A stretch of 64,000 bases of DNA from Mortierella sp. BCC40632 (GCA_011634665.1 WAEK01000004.1:1227501-1291500); one strand, 5' to 3'. Shown: positions 22,428-35,107, counted from the first letter of the stretch. Notes: generated by a model not told the origin, from the letters alone. A program made the numbers and translations.

Positions 22428-25400
22428 TCTCCCCTTGTTCAGGCCATTGGCAGTCAAATATGGATACGAAGGGGGGAGGGGGAGGGAGAGAAAAAAGGAA
22501 AAAAAGTAAGAAAAGTCAAACGAACGGACTATACGAGTGCTGCTGTTTTCTTATTCACATTGGACACCATCACCGCAACCAATACCAGTTTCCTGAGCGA
22601 GCCCTAGGTAGCCTTGCAGTTGATGTGGATACCAGTATCAGCATACATGTCACTGATATGGCCTTGGATTTGGCGAGCGGGAAAAAAAAAAAAAAAAAAA
22701 AGCTAGTTAAACGAAGATATGGACAATGTTGAAATGTCGATATTATTATTTTTATTGCTACACTGTTGGCTAGTAGCTCTATGAAAGTGGAGAATGTCGA
22801 GACTCGCTTGTATGCTCAGTACTCGAAGAGTGTCAGGGTTTCCTTAAAATAATTCCGTGCTTGAGCAGCTACATTTGAATGTCGCTCCATACTTGAACTG
22901 CGTTTCCAATGTATTCCGCGCTTGGACAACCTCAAGAATGCAGCACCAGTAATAATTTCACCCGCCAATTAGAACACTACGAGGGGATATGACTTTGAGA
23001 TTTGAATCGAACGTGTCGAAATCATCCCATGACACCTCCAAAAGAAATAGAAGTCTGCTGAACTTGGATTGCAAGCAAAGGGCTTCACCTTGGATGTACC
23101 CGCCAAAGTGACAACAGTGTATCGAGATGGGAAACCCACTCTGCCAAAGTGGATCGGTGCTCTGCACAAAACATGCAAATGACAGTTCCGTCGCACACAA
23201 AGTACTACTAGAACATATGAGCTCAATCCAAATGCAGCACTTTCCTACCATCAGAAGACCATCCTTAAGTTGGAAATGATCGCCTAAGGATAGAAGGATC
23301 ACCGACGCCAAGCTTTGCAGTATTCTATTCAGAGCAGTGCTTCAATCTTCTTGCATCCATCAATCCATTGGAAGCAAACCATTCACACCAAAAGGTAAAA
23401 AAAACGCCCTGGCGATGGGCAATATATTTTTTTTATTCTCATAATTCCTTGAAACAGTGAGAATGCCGAAATCAACTTAGGCAGCAAAGGCTCTGTGTTG
23501 ACAGAGCATCTCGGGTGAACTTTGAGAAAGACTGCCATAGGTGGAGGAATCACCATGCCAGGCTTCACAGATGCATTCGATTTGTATTCAGGACTGCATG
23601 CTTTTTCAATGTCCTTGGATCTTCTCATATCTACCAATCTACCGGAACAAAGCGCTCCTACCTGCAGGAAAAATATGATATCTGGCAGAAGAACTATAGG
23701 AATGGTCTTTTGAGCAGACAAAGCAACGTCTCTTCAGACCACACTCACTCTGAAGAGAACTGCTGAACAGGTTGTTGTAGGGAGTTGGCGAATCGTGAAG
23801 AATTTAGTCATGGGAAAACCAAGATTCTCGTGGGGTCACTCACTGACTCGGAAGCCAACAACCCTCCGGACGGACTCAATTTGATGCTTCAGCCGAAGTC
23901 ACCATTGATCAGTTTCTTAACGAGCCAGATTCGGTTCGATAACTCGCCTTCCTCCACTCGATAAGAAGATCACGACATTTATCAACAGGATCCAAACCGA
24001 CCATCAAGATGTGCTTCCCCATGATGAGGCAATATCTTATTGCTTTTTCTGGGTTACAAATGGGTAAAGGCGCCGTATGGAATTACTCTGAATCCAATGG
24101 TGATATCCTTGACCTGGAAGAGATCGATACTCTAGTAGCATTGATCGTATCCACGCTTCTTGCGATGATTGATTGAATGACTGCAAAGATTGCTATCGAT
24201 GCCCCTCAGACAAAGGAATTAAGAAAGACGGAACCAGCCGATGTAATGAAAGGTCGCAATGTGGACATGAACACTCGATGAAGCTTACGAAGCTGCTGTA
24301 TTAGATATCCGATCACATGGCATTACAACATGCTGTTTCATACTTTCGGTTTATGATAGCGCATTCGTTCCTTGGAGTTCTATCTCTAGGATCAAGAAAA
24401 CAATAGACTCTCTGTCAAAGAGAGCGGATGGGGTCGACATTGAAGACATACCCATCCTTCGTTCAATTCGCATTTTGACTACAACACTGAACAATAGTAA
24501 GACAATAGGGATCTAAATTGACAGCTAAAAGAGATACTCAGACGCGGGTTGCTCAATGCCAGTAAAAATACCGGCCTTGTCCAAAATAAAACTTCGTCGC
24601 ATTCTTTAGAGTAACTTGTCCTTTTCAGGCTTCGTGATTCATTATTCACCAGCTCGCATTTGTACATGTTCTGCGAACATGATCACCGCTGTTCCATTTA
24701 GAAAAGGAAAAGAATATCTCTTCAAAAAGGAGAGGGGGGTCAGGGCTGCTCTACAGCTAGGACAAGGATGCCTGAGGGGCTCAGGAGGACAAGAGTGACT
24801 TCCGATCAAGAGGCTCGAAGTGGCTGTCTGTCTATTGTCTAAAAATCTTCGGAAAGTCTAATATGAATTCAATACGATCCTTTCTTTTTATGAATCCTAT
24901 TGAGAGGATATTCTTCGTCAATGTGCACTCATCGAACTATCTGTGAATGCGGTCAATACTGCAGTGGATTGAAAGAGTCACCTAAAGGGGAGGAGGGGAG
25001 AGCGAGCTAGAAGCCATGGAACCTGCCATTGTAAAGTACATTCAAATGGATCATAAAAGTAAAAATAACCGCACAATATAAAATCCCTTAGCTCTTAATT
25101 GACTGATACCGACCATCACTGGTCATTGGCAACAACTCCTCATGGCTCCAGTACATCATTTGACAGCAAGAATCCTAGCAAGAATACTCTCGGTCTACAA
25201 GGTAGTATTGAAGGTTCAAAAGACAGTATACCAGCCCTTTATACAAGATAAACAAACAAAAGTCACAAAAGGCTAGGGAGGCAACATTTTGCCTAATGCA
25301 TGCAATTGGAGACACAGACTCTCAGTTCCCTTGAAATTTTCTCTGTACGCGGAAGCCCTGTTTACATGATGGGAGAGATGCTTCGCCAAGGATTTGGGGA

Positions 25401-25552
25401 AAGTCTCAAGCTCAGCCCTTTTAACCTCTTTTGTTGCTGCTTACATCCTTCAAACTCGCTTCTTTTCATTTTTACTCTCACCCACAAAACCGCTTTTTCT
25501 ATCCCCCCCCCCTCTCCTCTGTCTACATACAAACAGCTATTTAGAACGAACA
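22428..25552. pseudogene. Intergenic region with decayed plus-strand coding fragments
   Basis: This 3.1 kb lacks an intact gene, but several plus-strand stretches read like protein interrupted by stops and shifts: about 23060-23182; 23459-23713 with one TGA at 23516; 24009-24280 with a TGA at 24174; and 24271-24516 in the next frame, reading LDEAYEAAVLDIRSHGITT onward. They all lie on one strand and in the same order, so they may be remains of one gene. No family was recognised. Alternatively they could be exons of an unrecognised intron-rich gene, although the internal stops argue against it. 24800-25552 is probably the promoter of the LRR gene, ending in a CT-rich leader. Confidence 0.4.
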
Positions 25553-28500
25553 ATGGCAGAGTTCCAATTGTTTCGCATTGTTGGAACCGACGACATCCAT
25601 ACCATCGAAGTCGATATCATCGATGGGCAGAAGGTTGTTTTATGGGAGGAGATTATGGGAGCCTATCCAGGAGTTCAGTGCCTTCGGAGCAGTGGTTCCC
25701 TCGTTAAAAGACTTAGAGATCCAAAGCAAGTCAGGTAATTGAAGGTCGTGCAAACGTTCTCTCGGTTCACGAAATGAGCTTGAATAGAGAAAGGGACTAG
25801 TGGGACTGACCAGCATAACTCATTCTTACAGAATCGAGCCACACCGCATTAAATACTATCCAGGTGTAGTCTTGGATGTTGTTTTATCCTCTACTACCAG
25901 TCATATCAATCTCGACACTCTGGCAGTTTCCAGAGCTCCAGCCGATCCTTGTCTTCATAACTCTTATGAGCTGAACCTCATTAATTCGCCGACCTCTACC
26001 ACAAAACAGGCTGAGCCTTTATGTGACTTTACCAGCACCACAGACTCGTTCGCAACCGAGTCTCATCAAAGAGCTCTAGTCAGAGGAAACATCGATCAGG
26101 TTCAAGATCAGCTCATATCTGTAGCCGCCACCATCGAGGAGGCTCGTAATTCTGGAAAGCCATTGACCCGTGAGGCACTCTCGTCAATGATCACTTCGAA
26201 GCTGACTCTTGAATGGGAGCCCACTCCTGGTTTCCAGAGAACAACCATAGAAATGCTACAAGAACTTCACAATCAAGGCCATTCAACTCAGCAGAGCGTT
26301 CAGGAGATAGCCGAGATAATAAAACGGATGAACGACCGATTGATCCTGATCCAGAGCAAGACTGAGGCCATCTTAACACAGCAGTTGGAGCTGGCCGAAT
26401 ATCCGATTCCTCGACTGTTTATTGTGTTGCCTGATCCTGAAGAATCGACACAGTTCAATCCTGCCAACTGGTTCAGAACAAAGTTCCGACTTTATTTCAT
26501 TTGTGAGTGTGGCAAACATACTGAAGCCAAAGGTAACAAGATGAAGATGCCACACCACCCTCATCTATCCAAACACGACGGATATGTTCTCCGTGAGCCA
26601 ACCAAGTTCTTCATGAAATATGGTCCGTTCCTCTTGTTGATACTGGAGGCGGTCAAGTATGCTACAAGCATCGCTGGCCATGTTGTGCCCACCTTGGCTA
26701 GTCTTAGGATTGTCGATCTAGCTGAGAATATCAAACAATCCGTCGAGACGGTTACGGCAGGGATCAACTACTCACTCGACTGCATCTATACTCAAGTCAC
26801 CAAGCTTCAAGCATCATCTTCAGAGCAGCTCACTGGCACTCCATTACAAACAAAAATGGCGCACCAGGATCTGGACAACTATCTGAGAGACGCTAGAGGA
26901 TTGGAGGGAGTCGAGCTGCGCCAGTTGGGGTCATTCTTGAAAACTTCAGAGGAAAACCTTCTTGGGAATCCCTATCGAATGGTGACCTCTGAGGGCCATG
27001 TCAAATGGGTATGTCGTGACCACTACCAATCCGGCTATCAAGAGATGTGCGCCAAGAATCTTCGCAATGCGGTAGAGTTGGCTCGTGGGAAAATTGACGA
27101 GCAGCTAGGACGGATCGAGATTGTTCTGAGGACCAGGATTTCCTCCGAGGAGTTTTGCAAGGTCCTCCGCAACACCACGGGAGTCTTCGAGCTTGATGTG
27201 AAATTCGACTATGAGTGCACGAAAAGCGATCTGGACGAATTAGAAAAGGCACTTCAAAACTCAACAGTATACAGTCTTCGACTCGATATCCGAGCGTTTC
27301 GAAAAGGCGTTTCCAATAAACTATTTTCGACAACCACAGCAAACGATACTCTTTTCCGTATCAGGGATCTCTCTTCTATGAAAGAATTTCATATTTTACT
27401 GTCGGAAAGGAGCGCTAATTTCCTTTGGCGTCCACGTGGAAACACAACTGATGATTGCAAGATGTCCTGTGAGCTGCAAAGTTCCAGGATGCAAAGGAAG
27501 AAATTTGGACCGTTAGTAGAAGCACTCAAATCCAACTCAATTCTGACCTCTTTGAATTTGAGGGATAACTCGATCGGTGACAACGAAGCTCGGAAGCTGT
27601 CTGAGGCACTCAAATCCAACTCGACCCTGATTACTTTGGCCTTGGAGTGCAACTCGATTGGCGACATCGGAGCTCAGGCGCTATCTGAGGTACTCAAGTC
27701 CAGCTCTACCTTGATCACTTTGGGGTTGGAGGGAAACAAGATCGGCGACATCGGAGCTCAGGCGCTATCTGAGGTACTCAAGTCCAACTCTACCTTGATC
27801 ACTTTGGGGTTGGAGGGTAACAAGATCGGCGACATCGGAGTTCAGGAGCTGTTTTCGATATTCAAGTTCAACTCAACTCTGACCAATTTGCAATTGTTGA
27901 ATAAGTCAAATATCACCACTTTGAACTTGAGCTTCTACTCAATCGGTGACCACGGAGTTCAGGTGCTGTCAATGGCACTCAAGTCCCACCCAACATTGAC
28001 TACCTTGCAGCTGCAGGACAACTCGATCGGTGACATCGGAGCTCAGATGCTGTCCGAGGCACTCGAGTCCAATTCGACTCTGACCACTTTGGGTTTGGAG
28101 GACAATAAGATCAGTGACATCGGAGCTAAGACGCTTTCCGATGCACTCAAGCCCAATTCGACTCTGACCACTTTGCAGTTGCGGAACAACTCGATCGGTG
28201 ACAATGGAGCTATGGCGCTGTCTGAGGTACTCAAGTCCAACTCGACTTTGATTATTTTGCACCTGGGGTACAATTCGATCGGTGACAACGGAGCTCAGGC
28301 GCTATCTGAGGTACTCAAATCCAACTCGACTCTTACTACTTTGAGTTTGGAGGGCAATAAGATCGGTAACATCGGAGCTCAGGAGTTGATTACGATATTC
28401 AATATCAACTCAACTCTGACCAATTTGCAATTGTGGGAAAACTTGATTACTGGTAAAGGAGCTCAGATACTGTTTGAGGCACTCGGGTCCAACTTAGCTC

Positions 28501-30911
28501 TAACTAACTTACAGTTAGAGAGTAACTCGATTGGCGTCTTTGAGACTCAAACGCTGTATGCAGCACTCAAGTTCAACCCAACCCTGACTTCTTTGGACTT
28601 GCAGCGCTGCGCGATCGGTGACATCGGAGCTCAGATATTGTCAACAGCACTCAAGTCCAACTCAACACTGACTACCTTACAGCTGCAGGACAACTTGATC
28701 GGTGACATCGGAGCTCAGATGCTGTCCGAGGCACTCGAGTCCAACTCGGCTCTAACCACTTTGGGTTTGGAGGACAATAAGATCAGTGACATCGGAGCTA
28801 AGACGCTTTCCGATGCACTCAAGCCCAATTCGACTCTGACCACTTTGCAGTTGCGGAACAACTCGATCGGTGACAATGGAGCTATGGCGCTGTCTGAGGT
28901 ACTCAAGTCCAACTCGACTTTGATTATTTTGCACCTGGGGTACAATTCGATCGGTGACAACGGAGCTCAGGCGCTATCTGAGGCACTCAAATCCAACTCG
29001 ACTCTTACTACTTTGGGTCTAGAGGACAACAAGATCGGTGACATCGGAGCTCAGGAGTTGTTTACGATATTCAATTTCAACTCAACTCTAACCAATTTGC
29101 AATTGTGGAGTAACTTGATTACTGGTAAAGGAGCTCAGATACTGTTTGAGGCACTCGGGTCCAACTTAGCTCTAACTAACTTACAGTTAGAGAGTAACTC
29201 GATTGGCGTCTTTGAGACTCAAACGCTGTATGCAGCACTCAAGTTCAACCCAACCCTGACTTCTTTGGACTTGCAGCGCTGCGCGATCGGTGACATCGGA
29301 GCTCAGATATTGTCAATGGCACTCGAGTCCAACTCGGCCTTGACCATTTTGCAGTTGCGGGACAACTCGATTGGTGATAATGGAGCTAAGGCACTGTCTG
29401 AGACACTCAGGTTCAACTCGACTCTTACTACTTTGGGTCTAGAGGACAACAAGATCGGTGACAACGGAGCTCAGACGCTCTCCGAAGCACTCAAGTCCAA
29501 CTCATCGCTGACTACTTTGCAGTTGCGGAACAACTCGGTCGGTGCGAACGGTACTCAGGCGCTTTCAGAAGCACTCAAGTCCAACTCGACTCTTACTACT
29601 TTGGGTCTAGAGGACAACAAGATCGGTGACAACGGAGCTCAGGCGCTCTCTGAAGCACTCAAGTCCAACTCATCGCTGACCACTTTGCGGTTGCGGGACA
29701 ACTCGATCGGTGAGATCGGAGCACAGGTGCTGTCTGAAGCACTCAAGTCCAACTCGACTCTTACTACTTTGGGTCTGGAGGACACCAAGATCGGTGACAA
29801 CGGAGCTCAGGCGCTCTCTGAAGCACTCGAGTCCAACTCATCGCTGACCACTTTGCGATTGCGGGACAACTCGATCGGTGAGATCGGAGCACAGGTGCTG
29901 TCTGAAGCACTCAAGTCCAACTCGACTCTTACTACTTTGGGTCTGGAGGACACCAAGATCGGTGACAACGGAGCTCAGGCGCTCTCTGAAGCACTCGAGT
30001 CCAACTCATCGCTGACCACTTTGCGATTGCGGGACAACTCGATCGGTGAGATCGGAGCACAGGTGCTGTCTGAAGCACTCAAGTCCAACTCGACTCTTAC
30101 TACTTTGGGTCTGGAGGACACCAAGATCGGTGACAACGGAGCTCAGGCGCTCTCTGAAGCACTCGAGTCCAACTCATCGCTGACTACTTTGCGGTTGCGG
30201 GACATCTCGATCAGTGAGGACGGTAGTCAGGCGCTTTCAGAAGCACTCAAGTCCAACTCGACTCTGACCACTTTGGGTCTGGGGTACAATTCGATCGGTG
30301 ACAACGGAGCTCAGGTGCTGTCTGAGACACTCAAATTCAACTCAACTCTGACCACTTTGGAGTTGAATGGCAACTCGATCGATGAGATCGGAGCTCAGGT
30401 GCTCTCTGAGGCACTCAAATCCAACTTGTCGCTGACTACTTTGCAGTTGCGGTACAACTCGTTCGGTGGGAACGGTACTCAGGCGCTTTCAGAGGCACTC
30501 AAGCTCAACTCCACGCTTACTACTTTGGATTTAGTGTTCAATTTGATCGGTAATAAAGGAGCTCTAGTGCTCTCTGAGGCACTCAAGTCCAACTCGACTC
30601 TGACCACTTTGAACTTAGGGTACAACTTAATCGGCAATAGCGGGGCACAGGCGCTGTCAGAAGCACTCAAGTTCAACTCGACTCTGACCACTCTAAACTT
30701 GGGACATAACTCGATCGGTGACAACGGGGCTCAGGCACTGTCTATGACGCTCAAATCCAACTCGACTCTGACCACCCTAGGCTTAGAGTATAATAACATC
30801 GATGAGAAAGGAGCCCAGGCGTTGTCTATGGCACTCAAGTCTAGCTCGACTCTGACCTCCTTAAACTTGAGCTTCAACTCGACCTTCAACTTGAGCTCAG
30901 GAGCTATCTAG
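25553..30911 (+). CDS. Giant leucine-rich-repeat protein (ribonuclease-inhibitor type), 1753 aa
   Basis: Two exons: 25553-25734 and 25832-30911. The N-terminal module (about 85 residues) runs from FRIVGTDDIHTIEVDIIDGQ to RIEPHRIKYYPGVVLDVVLS; from memory, similar modules recur in Mortierella proteins (unverified). A helical region follows (about 130-480), including LFIVLPDPEE, RLYFICECGKHTE, a hydrophobic stretch FLLLILEAVKYATSIAGHVV and acidic helices. From about residue 560 to the end there are roughly forty 28-residue LRRs of the type LKSNSTLTTLGLEDNKIGD. Each repeat is 84 bp. Two larger internal duplications are visible (see findings). No P-loop or NACHT motif was seen, so it is not a complete NLR. 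It is probably a recognition or scaffold protein. The C-terminus has lost at least one repeat through a frameshift. Confidence 0.9.
27990..29310 (+). repeat. 672-bp tandem duplication inside the LRR array
   Basis: The block at about 27998-28640 reappears almost unchanged at about 28670-29310, a shift of 672 bp, which equals eight LRR units of 84 bp. Shared landmarks include the CAGCTGCAGGACAAC start, the ATCAGTGACATCGGAGC unit and the LQRCAIGDIGAQI unit. Only scattered substitutions separate the copies, so the duplication is recent or kept alike by conversion. Confidence 0.9.
29704..30207 (+). repeat. Three tandem 168-bp LRR-pair repeats
   Basis: Units beginning near 29704, 29872 and 30040 are nearly identical and each encodes two LRRs, with key segments LGLEDTKIGDNGAQAL and LRLRDNSIGEIGAQVL. 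The period of 168 bp is exactly two 84-bp repeats. This is a second, more recent expansion within the same array. Confidence 0.92.
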
Positions 30912-31010
30912 GGCTCTCATGTCCAACTCGACTCTTACTGCTTTATACTTCGATGGCAACTCGATCGGTAATAATAGAGTTCAGGTGCCGTCTAATTTTC
31001 AACGATGATT
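30912..31010 (+). pseudogene. Out-of-frame remnant of a further LRR
   Basis: Directly after the stop at 30909-30911 a shifted frame reads ALMSNSTLTALYFDGNSIG and continues NNRVQVPSNFQ before a stop. This is one more LRR of the same type, and it is separated from the array only by a small frame change. It shows that the annotated C-terminus is a truncation of a formerly longer array, or a sequence error. Confidence 0.75.
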
Positions 31011-33819
31011 ATAAAATACGAAAGTTCGATGACAGATGTTCATCCAGACATGCTTTCTAAGGTGCTTATGGATAAACCTGCCTTAGATGGCTTGACAAAT
31101 GTCAAAGTTTGAGACCCGTTGATTTGAACGAGTAGTGCTAAAATGCCATTTCGAACGACATATGAAGAGCCCTCAAGTCCATTGCTTATTTTAGAAATTT
31201 CTGTGGGTCGATCCTCTACACTATAGAAGCTTTCTCGTGTTGGTTCTACATTCACATACCTTTAAAAGAGTTAGATTACCTTTAATTTATTACTCGCTAC
31301 CTTGAATCACACTTGCTACCAACTTTCTCATTAACCTGTCCTGTCCTGTCCTGTCCTTTTTTTTTTTTTTTTTTTTTTTTTGTTAACAAAGACCCTACGT
31401 GGGAATGTAGAGTTTATTGAAGACCATGGCGGCTCTGGCCGCCCTGTTGCCACTTGGTACTGAAGCGAGATTATACCTGCGAATTAAAACTATCTAAACA
31501 GCCTCCAGACACTCAACAGCCATCACCCACGTACGCATCAGTGGTCGCATTGCCAGTTCCCTACGATGTCTCGTTGTGCTCATTCGTCGTCTGTGAGGTT
31601 GAGTTAATCGCTATAACTTTTATCCAACTTCCCAACCTCTCCATCACACTCAACCTAGTCTTTCCTAGGTCATACACCGACGCTGACTCGTCTGCTTACC
31701 TACACACCTCTCTGAGGTTTGGTTTCAACCAAACTGGATTGTTCAAATCCGAGAAATCACCGTGGCTAGGTTGGTATCCTCCGACACCGTTGCATCTCTC
31801 AGCGCGTTTGTTCACCGCGGTGATTCCCATAGGCGTTCCCCACTCCATTATGGTCTTAAACCTTGACCCAGATCTGTGTTTGACCATACTCCTCTATGGC
31901 CTCAAAGGACCGTGCTACCATGTATCTTGTTGTCTGAGTTGACGTCCTATACACCTGCTTCCGCTTTTAGAACATCGCATCCAATGCAAATCCCTGGTAT
32001 GCTTCCCTGATTATGTGCGGCTTGTTCGTTCAACCCCCTCTCGTCTTCTCTCACACTCCCCTGCGGATCTCCTTGACACCTTCAAAAATACCCCCTAGTG
32101 GGTCTCACAGGTCATCTACTTCCCTTTTTCTGAAGCCTGACTTCTTCGAACGGCTCATCCTCCCTGCTGTTCTCCTTCCTTACTCCACCCATACCTTCAG
32201 CTCCTTCCTAAACTACGTACGCCCTTACTCCTTGACCTTCTCCACTTCTCCTTTCCAGTTTTCTTTTTTGCTTAATCAACTTTGCTTTGCATTCTCAATC
32301 GTGCCTCATCGTCTCTGTTTCTTCTCTACAGACTCTGCACATGTTACCATCGTAGAGATCTGGGTGGCACTTCTGAGCATTCTCCTCGCTATGTTAGTTC
32401 GAGCTTACTCGTTCCTAGGCTTCAGAGCAGTGGGTTCGAGACCCGACTGAAGCGGCTCTACTCATTAGTGACCGGGTACAATTTTCCCTCTCCTCTCTTT
32501 AGATAAACAGCAGTTCTCACTCACAGTTCACAGTTCTTGTCTCCATCCCTGTCCAGGTCACCCCAGTCTCATCAGCCTCTTTCCCTACTGACTGCACTCT
32601 TGTTACACGATGATATAAGCATTGTATTTTTTTTTTTTTTTTTTTTTTTGATAGCCAAGGATTATGAGGAATGATCCACCTGTTGTCAATCACTTTGCCA
32701 TGTCGGTTTTTGAAAACCCATCTTCACGTCCATGATTCAGGGGCAAACCATATTGCTTGACTGTGGTCCTGTCCTAAAGACATTTTGGATACTCTTTGGA
32801 ATAGCAGGGCTGGCCTTTCTTTGGGTGGATCGTACAGAGGCTTTCGGGTTTTCATCTCCGTACGGGTCATGGATCATTGTATTTACAATAGTTAATAACG
32901 GGATATTGTTCATTGTCCAGTAGCTCGGCGGAGATGGAACTGTCGCACTCGGAAGGAGATTTAAGTTTTTCATTAAGGTCAAGATAAGAAGGATATGGCA
33001 GTGCGGTAGCTTTCTCTTTTGGAACTCTACTATCCAGCGCTATGTGCGGGTGTTTTCCCCCAGAACATGGTGTGCCAAGAGATCGTCAAGCAGGGCTCTA
33101 AGCTTTACCCTAATGATACGTGTTGTCAGGTTGAGACTAACAGAGGAAGTTTACTGACCGAGGAGATACTCGGTGATTGCGGGTCACTTTGGGCTGCAGG
33201 TAGATGCAATAAAAGGTCGGGCTTTCCAAAGCGACGATCGATGCTCATCGGGCCTTGACACTATTGCTGCATATACCATGTAATTGAAAAAAAGATTAAA
33301 GGCGGGGACGCTAATGGTCTCAGCAGAAGCAGAACTGTACAGAGTTGGACACGGTTGGGCGCTGCAATTTCAATGCAATATCAAGCAACAACTGAACAGT
33401 TTTTGAAGACAAAATCTAATGGCTACATAATAATCTCTTTAGCAAACCTCTGTCCATTATCGCCATGCCTCAGCGCACCCCTCTCTTCCGCAATCTATAT
33501 GTTCATTTTATCCGCCATTCCTCAGGCGAGTCCAAGGTTCCAAGGTTGCTGAAAGAGAGGGTATGGGACATCAACAAGGTGGTAGGGGGTCGTTGTAAAG
33601 CAGAGCGGAGCATAGAGACGAACGGAGCGTTCAAAACAGAGCAAAACGGGATAGAACAGAGCAAGGCAAAATCGAAAAGGAAAGAGGGATATCGTGTGAT
33701 GTCAAACTGGAATACTTCCTTGATGATCAGTATGTTGATTGGTTTTATAACTCGTTACCTTGAGTCACATTCGCCACCGACTTTCTCGTCAACCCGTCTC
33801 AGTCTCTTTTTCATTCTTC

Positions 33820-33850
<31 letters not shown>

Positions 33851-33906
33851 TCTCGCTATGCTCCTATGCAACAATTTTCAAAAGTTTCTCTCCTCTATGA
33901 CAAGTT

Positions 33907-34131
33907 GAAGATCTACGGTTGCGAGTTGTGATATTATCCAGCATCCAGGGTCTATCGGAAACTGGCATGGCTACATTGCTGTCTGTTTCAGAGTCGAGCG
34001 TGTTTCAATGGGTGGGCAAGACAGGAAAAAAAAATAATAGAGGAGAGGGAGAGGCGCCTGTTCTTGATCCGTCCAACTTACTAAAGCGGATGCTCTTGCT
34101 CGTTTTTGAAAGAGTGCATGTTCAACAGGGC
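33907..34131 (+). mobile_element. Possible transposase helix-turn-helix remnant
   Basis: The frame reads EDLRLRVVILSSIQGLSETG and then MATLLSVSESSVFQWVGKTG, followed by a basic, Glu-rich linker and VLDPSNLLKR. This resembles the N-terminal helix-turn-helix of Tc1/mariner-like transposases (DLRWRVV...S..EIA..L.VS..TV). A stop lies just upstream at 33898, the frame ends at 34132-34134, and no DDE catalytic region follows. If real, it is a fragment of a dead element. The resemblance rests on a short segment only. Confidence 0.35.
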
Positions 34132-35107
34132 TAACTCGGTGGTGCATTAAAGAGTATCTATTTCTGTACAAAAAGTCAAGATGGCCTGCCGAGACTATTG
34201 ATTATGTGAAACAGAGCGCTATCCCACTTCCTTCTTGGAGAACTTCAAGAACCACCCTTGTCCAGCTTACAGAAGTGAGAAACTTATTGCCAAATATGCC
34301 GCACTTTTCAGTATGACTAAATTGATCAGGAAGACACTTACCGAGCGCGCTCGCGAAGCTTTTCTAGAGGTGTGGTATGCCGAACAGTTGATGGGAACAG
34401 GGGCATCAAAGGAAGAGCGAGTTGATTAGTCGCGGAGTGAGCGACAGTGGTCATGAGAATAGGTATTGCGAGACTGAACAGAGGAAGCGACAGAGTGGTT
34501 TTCCTGGAGGAGAGCACTTGTGGTTGAGTGTAATCTCTCGGACGAGTAAAATCATGATCGGAGAGTGATGAGAGCGTGAAAGAGGTGTGAGAGTGTCTGC
34601 TCAGAATTGACCTTTGATCTCAAACAAAAACTAGTTTATCCTCATAGTCATCAGCAATCTTAGTAGGCGCAGACAGTGGGAACTAGAGAGTGATGATATT
34701 GGTCGGTGGCATAGTGATGAAGGCGGAGACATAGATGATGGCCACAGCATCATCCTTCCCTGCTTATTGATTCATTTTCAAAAATCGCGCTAAGCCTGGT
34801 TCAACTCTGACCTGTCGCTTGGCTGGATAAGCTCCCTCTACCCGACCCTGTTTGTCAGCAGCTAGGAATGATCTTGGGAGGGCCTTTGTCAGCATACCGC
34901 GATCGTCTATCTAAATTCATTCGGCGAATCTCATCCTTCACAAAACTGACAAGGTGGCAAAGCCAAAGGTAGGCGTAAATACGGTTTAAGGCGCCTCCCT
35001 TTCTCAGACTTTATTTTCAAAAAAGAGAGTGACCATTAAAATAATATTGGTTACAAAAAATGCCAGTAGCTCACTTCAGCCCTGAGGTATCCGGAGAAAA
35101 AGGAAAT

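Larger units (their letters stand above)
30912..35107. other. Gene-poor accessory stretch with repeats and fragments
   Basis: No intact gene is supported over 4.2 kb. T-runs of about 22-25 bases occur at about 31357-31381, 32627-32649 and 33829-33850. A related 55-60 bp sequence occurs at about 31285-31340 and 33741-33800. A possible transposase helix-turn-helix fragment lies at 33907-34130. A minus-strand open frame at 31040-31255 reads plausibly as protein but matches nothing I recognise, and the open frames at 31454-31942 and 32013-32450 look non-coding. The pattern suggests decayed mobile DNA. Confidence 0.45.

Noticed and set aside
27389..30724. Minus-strand frames repeated across the LRR array
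   Set aside because: They are antisense shadows of the 84-bp repeat and recur with its period.
32331..32450. tRNA-like sequence around the B-box at 32433-32443
   Set aside because: The T-loop is acceptable, but the T-stem has a mismatch, and no acceptor stem, D-arm or anticodon arm can be drawn.
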